Below, piece by piece: positions 6,628-15,500 of a stretch of 18,374 bases of DNA. Made by a program: the position numbers and the translations under genes. Under the pieces are notes generated by a model. It saw only the letters and a list, made by a program, of their open reading frames with translations. It did no database searches and was not told where the DNA came from. Source of the stretch: Muribaculaceae bacterium. GTDB lineage: Bacteria > Pseudomonadota > Alphaproteobacteria > Rs-D84. Position 1 is the stretch's first letter. Every line of letters begins with the position of its first letter. Where the stretch lies: positions 1 to 18,374 of the forward strand of contig JAMPEH010000036.1 of NCBI GenBank assembly GCA_023665245.1, read 5' to 3'.

Positions 6628-7251
6628 TTATTTAATCCAGAGGGAAGCTATCTGGAAGTTGCTCTGCTGATACCCCTCGAAACCGTAGGCCGTGCCGAGA
6701 TTGTACTGACCGTAGGAAAAGTACATGGTCACGGTGTAGCCGGGGTTCATGCTCTGCGCTTCTGCGGCAAGCTGTTCAGCACCGTTTGTAATTTCCTCTG
6801 CGCTGAGGGACTTCCACCACGATTTGAACTCATTGGTGCTGAGAGAGCCGTTGTAAGTAGCGGTAAAAATCTTCTCAGAGCCATAGTTGGTGACAGGCTT
6901 CTCCTTGACCGTCCACACGGACGAGAAGCTGTCGGCGACGGTTGGAGTGCCGGACACTTTAGCCGGATTTGTAACAGAGGCGGTGTTGCTTTTTGCATCA
7001 TAGCCGACATCAAGACCGTAAGCCTCCGCCAAAGCCCTCAGTGGTGCGTAGGTGGTGCCGTTGTAGGTGAACACCATGACCTTGTTCCCATTGGCATCCG
7101 TTGGCTGAAAGACCTCTCCGTCTACCAGAATGTTGATTGGATAGACCTTGAGGGACAGAGCGCCATCGGACGCCAGTGCGGATACAGGCAGGGCGACCAG
7201 CGTGAGCATGACGAGCGCACCTGCGAGGAACGAAAAGAACTTGTTTTTCAT
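6628..7251 (-). CDS. Secreted protein with copper-amine-oxidase-N-like (stalk) domain
   Basis: The 207-residue product has a clear signal peptide (residues 1-27; core FLAGALVMLTLVALPVSALA, likely cut at ALA/S). The region at about 30-90 resembles the copper amine oxidase N-terminal 'stalk' domain common in Clostridia surface proteins: VYPINILVDGEVFQP followed by TYNGTTYAPLRALAEAYG and a short strand-rich end. Despite the name this domain is not catalytic. The C-terminal half (about 95-207) is unrecognised, with an aromatic-rich end. ATG 7251 is chosen because GGAGG sits just upstream on the minus strand; the frame could extend 16 codons further. It is the only minus-strand gene here and is convergent with the SLH gene; both products are exported. 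Confidence 0.8.
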   Translation of the reverse strand: MKNKFFSFLAGALVMLTLVALPVSALASDGALSLKVYPINILVDGEVFQPTDANGNKVMVFTYNGTTYAPLRALAEAYGLDVGYDAKSNTASVTNPAKVSGTPTVADSFSSVWTVKEKPVTNYGSEKIFTATYNGSLSTNEFKSWWKSLSAEEITNGAEQLAAEAQSMNPGYTVTMYFSYGQYNLGTAYGFEGYQQSNFQIASLWIK

Positions 7252-7374
7252 TTTGATGACCTCCAAATATGTAGTTTTGTCTTTCGACATCGTAAGCATA
7301 CCGCTTTGGAGGTTTTACAGCAATTATGCGACCGTGAGGTTCGCACATTTGAAATCTCGGAAAGGGGTGAGAAC

Positions 7375-7464
7375 TTGAACACCAAGACCATCATTGGAAT
7401 TGCACTGGTTGTCTTTATCTTGGGCGGCTTTGTGTTCCTGCAACTCAGAAATCGTAAAAAGTAG
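7375..7464 (+). CDS. 29-residue single-pass membrane peptide (TTG start)
   Basis: From TTG 7375 the reading gives Asn-Thr-Lys-Thr, a hydrophobic stretch (IIGIALVVFILGGFVFLQL) and a basic end, RNRKK, before TAG. This is a typical N-out/C-in single transmembrane peptide. AAAGGGGTGAG at 7361-7371 is a good ribosome binding site at normal spacing, and no ATG or GTG is available in frame. It leads the rightward gene group. Its function is unknown; small membrane peptides of this kind occur in conjugative elements. It is distinguished from a chance frame by the ribosome binding site, hydrophobic core and positive tail, but is short. Confidence 0.6.
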   Translation: MNTKTIIGIALVVFILGGFVFLQLRNRKK

Positions 7465-7475
7465 CAAACGCTTGT

Positions 7476-7497
7476 GGGACGGAGACATCTCCCTCCC
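7476..7497 (+). promoter_or_regulatory. Imperfect inverted repeat before the 98-residue gene
   Basis: GGGACGGAGA (7476-7485) and TCTCCCTCCC (7488-7497) pair at nine of ten positions around a very short centre. The following TTATTCTTTT is T-rich. It could be a weak terminator or attenuator between the small membrane peptide and the next gene. Confidence 0.35.
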
Positions 7498-7523
7498 TTA
7501 TTCTTTTCAGGAGGATATGAATT

Positions 7524-7820
7524 ATGAATCAGACAAAGACGGTGGAAAACCGTGTTCTTGAGGTATTGAGGGATTGCCCCTGCGCCAGATATGACGACAT
7601 GGTGCTGATCCTGCACTACTACAACCGTTACAGCTTTCTGCGTGTGGGCGACCTCCCCTTGGAGGATATTGCCTTTAACTATAAGCTGTATGGCTTGCCC
7701 TGCTTTGAGACCATCCGCAGAGCAAGGCAGCGTGTGCAGGCGCTCTTCCCCGAGTTGTCTCGCACACCGACCCAGCAGGAGAACCGTGACATCCTGATTA
7801 CACTGAAGATTGGAGGTTAA
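7524..7820 (+). CDS. Conserved element-borne protein of unknown function, 98 residues
   Basis: A small soluble helical protein. Its C-terminal half contains YGLPCFETIRRARQRVQ, a pattern I associate with small phage and conjugative-element proteins in which a basic helix (RRARQRVQ) may bind DNA; I cannot name a family. The N-terminal half (ENRVLEVLRDCPCARYDD) looks like the start of a winged-helix or similar fold. ATG 7524 is preceded by AGGAGG. The next gene starts four bases after its stop, with the next ribosome binding site inside this gene's end, so the two are co-transcribed and probably translationally coupled. A DNA-binding or regulatory role is inference only. Confidence 0.8.
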   Translation: MNQTKTVENRVLEVLRDCPCARYDDMVLILHYYNRYSFLRVGDLPLEDIAFNYKLYGLPCFETIRRARQRVQALFPELSRTPTQQENRDILITLKIGG

Positions 7821-7824
7821 AGCT

Positions 7825-8079
7825 ATGCCGAAAGCAACAAACACAGCCCAGCAGACCTTTCAGCAGAAAATCAAGGTGCTGACAAAGCTCTACGAGGGTG
7901 GGTGCAGAACAGAAAAGGACTTGCAGACACTGGAGCTTGCGGAAATGCTGAAAATCCCCAATATCACAGTGCCGGAGCTTACCATCATCACAGAGCTGCA
8001 AAAGGGTGTGAAAGCACACTCCCTTTATTCCTATCTTGGAGGTGGTGCGAGTGAGCGGACTGAGCAGCAGAACGATTGA
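7825..8079 (+). CDS. Small protein of unknown function, 84 residues
   Basis: Mostly helical and soluble, with a central segment TEKDLQTLELAEMLKIPNIT that reads like a short helix-turn-helix or coiled region. No recognised domain. The start at ATG 7825 is set by GGAGG at 7812-7816; an upstream in-frame extension to 7810 would begin inside that site. The last 29 bases overlap the next gene, whose ribosome binding site lies within this coding sequence, indicating translational coupling. It is part of a compact set of unknown genes leading into the polyvalent protein gene. Confidence 0.8.
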   Translation: MPKATNTAQQTFQQKIKVLTKLYEGGCRTEKDLQTLELAEMLKIPNITVPELTIITELQKGVKAHSLYSYLGGGASERTEQQND

Positions 8080-8617
8080 CCGTCATGTGGTATGGGGCGA
8101 CATTGACCTCGACATCGACGATTGGCGTGGAGACCTCGAGGCCGAATATCCCGGCATAACCGAGGATGGTATGTACCTCAAAATGCACGAGATCAATCAG
8201 GAATACCTCAACGACGAGCGTGCTAACTTGAATATCCAGCTTTCCCAGCCCATTATCGTCATTGGCGACCTCGGGCGTTGGAACGGTAGAGTGATGGGCT
8301 ACAAGATGATTAACTCCGGCAACATCAAGGACTGTCTCTATTCTGACACCGATATGACCGAGTGGTATGTAGACCGCTGGGGCGATCTCCGTGCCGACGC
8401 CATCCACCACGATGGGACAAGCCATTACCTCTACCGTGTGTTCAAGGACGGTGTAACGGAAGATCAGATTTCAAGGCTTCAGGATAGAATCTATGACGGC
8501 AAGGCTACCCGTGCGGACATCACCCGAGTGACCAAACGCCTCGGCGATGAAATCGGGAAAGTCTACGGTTGGGACTTCCCGAAACAGAGAACAGCCACAG
8601 AAAGGAGCGAGCGCTGA
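8051..8617 (+). CDS. Conserved conjugative-element protein of unknown function, 188 residues
   Basis: A soluble acidic protein rich in Asp and Trp (DIDLDIDDW, then NDERANLNIQLSQPIIVIGD, LGRWNGRVMGYK). It looks like a compact alpha/beta domain: an N-terminal helical part, a strand-rich core at about 65-110, and a C-terminal helical end (TRVTKRLGDEIGKVYGWDF). I recall similar proteins next to giant methylase-helicase genes in Clostridia elements but know no function. The start is GTG 8051, with GGAGGT at 8038-8043; an earlier TTG at 8036 would lie within the ribosome binding site. Its stop overlaps the next start by one base (TGATG), so translation is coupled to both neighbours. Confidence 0.8.
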   Translation: MSGLSSRTIDRHVVWGDIDLDIDDWRGDLEAEYPGITEDGMYLKMHEINQEYLNDERANLNIQLSQPIIVIGDLGRWNGRVMGYKMINSGNIKDCLYSDTDMTEWYVDRWGDLRADAIHHDGTSHYLYRVFKDGVTEDQISRLQDRIYDGKATRADITRVTKRLGDEIGKVYGWDFPKQRTATERSER

Positions 8618-9552
8618 TGTACTTTACCATCAGACCCATGCGCTATGAAGAGCGCAAGTATGCCTACGACCAGAGTTCCCAGCTCGCATCACAGACTGGC
8701 TGTATCGGTCATCTGCGTGGGGACTTTGGCTCCAGTGGCAATGGTTTTTACACCACTTGGGAAGATCACAACAGGGAGCTGAACACGGATGAGTTCAGCT
8801 CTGCGTTTGATGATGTCATCAATGCACTCCGCTCTGACGAGTACGGGCTTCTCAAAGACAGGCGGAGCATGGCTGAGTGCGGTCGAGCCTCCAAGGGAAG
8901 CGCTATGAAAGGCAACTACACGACCGAATACGGCTTCCGTGTGGACACTCAGGGCTACGCCTGCCTTATTCGTTGCAATCCTCAGCAGGGCGACTACAAC
9001 TTCTATGTCTACTGCTACAAGGCGGAGTGGCTTGACCGACACATGGAAAGAGCCGCTCAGGACATCCGCTTCATCGACAGCAACTATAACGACCTGTTCA
9101 GTCTGCCGGACGGTGAGCAAATCACCATCACCCACGCTGACGGAGCAAAGTCCGACTATACCTGTCGTTTCATCGACGAAGCTCATGTGGAGGTGGGGTA
9201 CAATCTGTACCACATCTGCGAGTTTGCCGAGAAGATGGAGCGCAGCGGTGCTTCCTATGCGCCGAAAGAGACTCCCTTGCCCAAAAGGTGCTTCTCCACG
9301 CTCCCCTCTAATGGAGAGGTCATTATCCTCACGAGGTATGTGGACGGTTATGTTCCTCTTCAAAGGAAGCTGGACACCCCGGAGGAAAAGGCTGCTTATG
9401 TGGAAAGAGGCAACAAGAACCTCAAGGTGACGAAAGCGCAGGAAGCAGCTATGCTCGCCGGTTCCATGTTCGGCTGGGACACTCCCGCCGCAAAACCTAA
9501 GAACTACGATGAAAACGGAAAAGCCAAGAAGCCAAAGGACAGAGAGCGCTAA
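8617..9552 (+). CDS. Element-borne protein with a probable large-polyvalent-associated (LPD28-like) domain
   Basis: A 311-residue soluble protein. The first 115 residues are helical with RPMRYEERKYAYDQ. A middle part follows with GYACLIRCNPQQGDYNFYVY and the stretch LPDGEQITITHADG...YTCRFIDEAHVEVGYNLYHICEFAEKME at about 165-215, which resembles the small strand-helix domains (LPD type, possibly LPD28) that accompany polyvalent proteins; the exact family name is unverified. The tail is basic (KPKNYDENGKAKKPKDRER). ATG 8617 overlaps the previous stop and has AAGGAG ten bases upstream. The frame could extend back to 8569, inside the previous gene, without a better site. The polyvalent gene starts 16 bases after its stop, pointing to one operon and related work. 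Confidence 0.75.
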   Translation: MYFTIRPMRYEERKYAYDQSSQLASQTGCIGHLRGDFGSSGNGFYTTWEDHNRELNTDEFSSAFDDVINALRSDEYGLLKDRRSMAECGRASKGSAMKGNYTTEYGFRVDTQGYACLIRCNPQQGDYNFYVYCYKAEWLDRHMERAAQDIRFIDSNYNDLFSLPDGEQITITHADGAKSDYTCRFIDEAHVEVGYNLYHICEFAEKMERSGASYAPKETPLPKRCFSTLPSNGEVIILTRYVDGYVPLQRKLDTPEEKAAYVERGNKNLKVTKAQEAAMLAGSMFGWDTPAAKPKNYDENGKAKKPKDRER

Positions 9553-9567
9553 AGGAGGTGTTTGCCT

Positions 9568-12500
9568 ATGGCTCGAAAGTACGACCTGATTACTGAGGTA
9601 TATGAGCGCACAATTAAGACCGTCTCGGACAGCCCTGCAAGTTGGCAAGGCTTTCTGCGCTCCGCCTGCTTCAATTTCAAGCTCCGCTTTGATGAGCAGC
9701 TTTTGATCTACGCTCAACGCCCGGACGCCACCGCAGTTTTGGAAATTGAGAGGTGGAACGACAGTTTTGGGCGGTGGGTAAACAAAGGCGCAAGGGGCAT
9801 AGCGGTCTTTGAGGACGCTGACCGAAACAGACAAAGGCTCAAGCACTACTTTGACATTTCCGATACCCATGAGAGCCGCTACTCCAGACCTGTCCCCATC
9901 TGGAATATGAAGCCGGAGTATGAGGCTGAGGTTATCGAGACCCTTGAAAACACCTTTGGAGACCTGCAGTACAAGGGAACTTTGGATGAGGCTATCGTCT
10001 GTGCAGCGGAGAACGCCGTAGAGGACAATCTCTATTCTTACACCGAGGATTTGATTGCCTGTAAGGAAGGCAGCTTGCTGGAGGAACTGGATGACCTGTC
10101 TATCCAAGTCAGGTTGCACCAGCTTGTCACAGACAGTGTTGCCTTTATGATTATGGCAAGGCTCGGACTGGAGCCAACAGACTACTTTGGCAATGAGGAC
10201 TTCACAGAGCTGTGGGAGTTCAACACGCCGGAGGTGCTGAACGCTGTCGGGCTTGCCACCTCCGACATTGCGGAGATGGCGCTGACAGAGGTGTCCCTCA
10301 CCATCCATGCGCTGGACAGGCAAAATCGCATAATTGCGGAAAACAGAGTGCCACAGTACAATGAGCCTGAAATCAAAACCGAAAGGAGTTCTGACCATGA
10401 ACGAGATCAGCTACACGATGCAGGGCGACTATCAGCTTCCGAACCTGAAGCTGCCGGAGCAGCCAGAGGTGACTCTGGGCAAGTACGCTCAGATGAGGCG
10501 CAGGTATCTGAGGGAGGAACACAGAGTCCTGTATCTCAATCTGCTGACAAAAGGACACCTCACGACACATCTGGCGGAGGTCGAACAGAGAGCAACCTCG
10601 ATGGAGGAAGAGCTGGTGCGCCAGATGGCGGAGAAAGAGGGCTTGACGGAGAGCCTGAAGCAGACGGACATGATGGCGTGGGTTCGCAGGATGAACAATC
10701 TGAGGAACTCGGCACAGGAGATCGTGCAGACGGAAGTGATTTTCGCCTAAGCTGGTATGACCGTGAGCATGAGGACAAGAGCCTCCCTCATCTTGGCGGC
10801 GATGATGTTGTAAACGGCATTCTGCTTGCAACACCCCATCTGAAATGCTCCAAGGAAGAAATCCGTGCGTTTCTGGAGACCATGCCTGACGATAAAGCTC
10901 TGACCGAGTTCATCAAGGGCATTTTCAACAACGACTACACTGAGGTTATACTTCCCGATGGTCGTCGCATGGGCTACAAGACCTATGAGAATGTTCTGCA
11001 TTTGTGGGAAGGCAGCTACCTCTCCCGCACTAAACAGGGTTTCTACGATTGGGGCGTTATCGCCGCACACTTTGAGGGCTTGCGCCTGTTAGGTGAACTG
11101 AAAGACGAGATAAAACCGCTTCCATCTATGGAGGGACAGCAGAGCCTTCTTGAGGGGACAGATGAGAAATCCTCTGTCTTTTCCTTTTCTCAGGAAATCA
11201 TCGACACAGTGCTTACCCGTGGGAGTGGTGTCTCTGAGGGCAAGATGCGTATTTACGACCAATTCCAGAAGAGTCTTTCCGCAAAGGAAAACGCAGACTT
11301 CCTCAAGAATGAGTATGGCTGGGGTGGAAGTTATCCCACTATTACCGGCACGGGAATCAGCGAGCAGCATGACGGAAAAGGTATCCATCTTACAAAAGGA
11401 AGCCTTGTAAGTCCTGACAGCGAAATCACACTCTCATGGACACAAGTGGAAAAGCGCATTGCCGAGTTAATCCGACTGGACAGATACCTGAACCCCAAAG
11501 AACAAGCATACTATCCTGAGTGGCTGGAAAAGCAGGAAGAACGCCGCCGTGAAGCAGAAGAACGCAGAGCGAATCATGAAATTCTTTCTGCCGCACCGCC
11601 CGAAAAAGAGGCAGAGTCGGAAGTTCCTGCCCACTACGAGTACCACCTTGGGGATACTGTCTATCTCGGCGCACAGGAGTTTGAAATCCTGTCTTTCGAT
11701 GAGCAGCGGGTCATGCTCTACGATGTGGCATTCCCGTTGTTCCAGCGTGAGGAGAGCCGTGAGAACTTTGACCGTATGGTGGCTGAGAACCCCATGAACG
11801 ACCACCTGAAAGTGGAGGCATCAACCGATGATGCCTCTGTCCGCTTTGACTCCGACGAGTTTGAAAAACTGATTCCTTATAGTATGCGGTTTAAGTCGGT
11901 GGATGTTGTCAACAGAAATGAGATCTACTGGGTCACTCAGGGGATTTTTACAGAAGCTGAGTTGGCAGACTTCCAAAACGCTGTGCGTGAGTACGATGGG
12001 AGCGTTAAGAAGTTCTATGTGACATCCCGTGATCTTAGCCCTTCCTACACCTTTGAAGATGACCTGAAAGAAAAGGTGTTGGCAGTCGTCACACCCGACA
12101 GCATTTTCAGTGACGATTATATCTCTGCCATAAAAGAAGCGGGGCTTGCTGAGTATCTGAGCCGAGAGGAAGACGACGAAAGCTTAGTTGATAGACCTCA
12201 GTCCATCGCATTGTACCAAGTCGGGGACTTTTACGAGATGTACGGCAAAGATGCCGAGCTTGCAAGCGAGGCATTGGAGCTGGTGCTTACCTCAAGAACT
12301 GTAAACGGTAAGCGAGTACCGATGTGTGGCATACCAGCTCATCGCCTCTCCGTCTATACGAACCTGCTCAATGACCGTGGCTATGATGTCATCGTCCACG
12401 ATGACGGGCGGGAGCCACTCAATATCGTTTCTCTCCACAAGGAAGCGCCTGTTGAGAGCAGACCTATCGGTCGTATCGACTACCTTGGCAGCAACGGCGA

Positions 12501-15500
12501 GGTCGGTGAAAGTATCGAATACACCGACCCCGAGCAATTCTTAAAGGACATCAAGGAAGAGAACCACTATGGTGTCCCGATGAGCATTGTTCTGTATAAG
12601 GACAAGGACGGAAATACCGTACCGCAGGGCTTTGTGTGGGAGCTTGACCCTCTGCCACAGGGCTTCAAGACAGAGGAGTTTATCCCACCGCTGGAAAAGG
12701 CAAAGAACCTTATCAACGCTTTTTACCGTGATGAGTACCAGCAGGATGAAGGGGCAGACTTCTCCGATCTAACCACAGTCGGGATTGCCTACACCACCAC
12801 CGAGGACGACAAGCATGAAATCCAGGTGGCGGTCGATCTGGTGGAGTTCAAAATCAATACCTTTGTTGATAACCGGCTTGTGGGCAGCGAGGAATATGTG
12901 ACCCTTGATAACCTGATACGCAACGGACTGACCGATATGAGCTTTGATGAGCTGGTATCTCTGACCGATGAGCAGCTTGCACCGTTCTATCAGGACGAGG
13001 AAAGGGACGACTTCTCAGACATTGACCCTGCCGCAATCAGAGAGGCACTTGCCGAAAGAGGAATTGAAAACGGCAAGGTCGTTGACCCTGAAAAGCTGGA
13101 GAGCGACCCGTTTATTCGTCAGGTGATGGCGGATGTAGAGGAAGCTGCACAGCAGGAAGAACCGATTAAACCCGCATGGGAGCAGAAGAAGCGTAGCAAA
13201 GTTCAGACATTTGACCTGCACCCGGATATTCCTATGGCTGACCGCCTTACCTTTGACCTTGCTTCCCATGAGGTCGAAGAAGTCGGCAAGAAAGACCGTT
13301 TCTATCGCAACCTGTATGCCATCCAGATATTGCAGAAATGCCAGGAACAGAACCGCTTTGCTACACCCGAAGAACAGGTTGCGTTGTCGAAATATGTAGG
13401 TTGGGGCGGGTTGCCGGAAGCCTTTGACGAGACCAACAGTGCATGGGAAACGCAGTACCTTGAGCTGAAAACCGTCCTCACGCCGGAGGAATACGCTTCC
13501 GCCCGTGAAAGCACTCTGACAGCCTTTTACACTCCTCCCGTAGTAATCCAGAGCATATATAAGGCGATGGAGCGCATGGGATTTAAGGATGGGAATATTC
13601 TGGAACCGTCCTGTGGTATCGGCAATTTCATCGGTATGCTGCCGCAGTCCATGCAGGAGGCCAAGGTCTACGGCGTGGAGATGGACAAGATCTCTGCCGG
13701 TATTGCCCAGCAACTCTACCAGCGCTCTTCCATCGCTGCACAGCCCTTTGAGGAAGCACAAATCCCCGACAGCTTCTTCGATGCCGTGGTGGGTAATGTC
13801 CCCTTTGGAGACTTCAGCGTTGCCGACAAGAGGTATGACAAGCACCACTTCCTGATCCACGACTATTTCTTTGCTAAGAGCCTTGATAAGCTCCGACCCG
13901 GCGGTGTGATGGTTCTCATCACCAGCAAGGGTACGATGGATAAGGAAAACAGCGCCGTGCGAAAGTATATCGCACAGAGGGCCGACCTGCTGGGTGCAAT
14001 CCGTTTGCCGAACATCACCTTTAAGGGTAATGCCGGTACGGAGGTCGTTTCAGACATTCTAATCCTGCAAAAGCGGGACAGGCTCATGGACTTGGAGCCG
14101 GATTGGGTTCATCTCGACACCGATGAAAACGGGATAAAGATGAACTCCTACTTTGTCCAACATCCCGAAATGGTGTTGGGCGAGGTTAAGATGGTATCCG
14201 GCAGATTCGGTGAGGAAATGACCGTTGCACCTTATGAGGGAGCCGACCTTGGGAGCCAGCTTGAAGAGGCCATTGCCAACATCAACGGTGAAATCACGGC
14301 TTCGGAGCTGGACGATGAGCTGGAGGACGAGGACAACTCTATCCCCGCTGACCCCACGGTACGCAATTTCTCCTATACCATTCTGGACGACAAAATCTAC
14401 TACCGTGAGAACTCCCGCATGGCTCCTGTGGAAGTATCCGCAACTGCGGAAAAACGAATCAAGGGCATGATCCAGATAAGGGACACGGTAAGGAATCTGC
14501 TTGAAATCCAGACGGAGGGATTCCCGGACGACCAGATACAGGAAGCACAAAAGAAGCTGAACGAGCTGTACGACCGCTTTACGGCAAAGTATGGTCTTAT
14601 CAATTCCCGTGCCAATGTATCTGCTTTTTCGCAGGACAGCTCTTTCTCTCTGCTCTCCGCTCTGGAAATTTTGGATGATGACGGAGCGTTAAAACAGAAG
14701 GCGGACATCTTCACCAAGCGCACCATCAAGCCCCATGTGGCTGTCACTTCCGTTGAGACTGCCAGTGAAGCTCTTGCGGTCTCGATGGCAGAGAAAGCCC
14801 GGATAGATATGGGCTATATGTGTTCTCTATCCGGCAAGACCGAAAAGGAACTCTATGAAGAGCTAAAGAGCGTTATCTTCCTGAACCCGAAGTACAGCGA
14901 CCTGATGAACGAACCCAAGTACCTGATGGCAGATGAGTACCTCTCCGGCAATGTCAGGGAGAAGCTTGCCTTTGCCAAGAAGTGCAACGAGGTGTTCAGT
15001 GGGGACTACGATGTGAACATCGAGGCTCTGGAAAAGGTGCAGCCGAAAGACCTGACCGCCAGCGAAATCTTTGTGCGGTTGGGTGCGACCTGGCTCCCGC
15101 CAGAAATTGTCCAGCAGTTCATCTATGAGTTTCTTGACACCCCGAGGTACGCTCAGTGGAATATCAAAGTCCACTATTCGCAGTTCACCAGCGAGTGGAA
15201 CATTGAGGGCAAGAGCTATGATCGGGGCAACATCAAAGCCAACTCCACCTACGGTACTCAGCGCATCAACGCCTACAAGATCATTGAGGAAACGCTGAAC
15301 CTGAAAGATGTGCGTATCTTTGACTATGTGGAGGACGAGAACGGGAAAAAGAAGCCTGTCCTCAACGCCAAGGAAACCGCTATTGCACAGGCAAAGCAGG
15401 AACAGATTAAGCAGGGCTTTCAGGATTGGGTGTGGGCTGACCCGAAAAGGCGTGAGCTGCTGTGTAAGATTTACAATGAGAAGTTCAATTCCACCCGTCC

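Noticed and set aside
8939..9430. 163-codon plus-strand frame inside the 311-residue gene
   Set aside because: Ser/Thr/Arg-rich translation, no ribosome binding site and no recognisable family, unlike the nested tnpV.
9562..9567. TTG start two codons upstream of the polyvalent ATG
   Set aside because: The ATG at 9568 lies at the right distance from AAAGGAGG; the TTG would be too close to it.
8689..10398. 569-codon open frame on the minus strand
   Set aside because: It runs antisense across two well-supported genes, with no recognised domain or good start site; an antisense shadow.
10560..10778. Minus-strand open frame opposite tnpV
   Set aside because: Ser/Pro/Arg-rich low-complexity translation with no ribosome binding site; a by-product of the two plus-strand frames.
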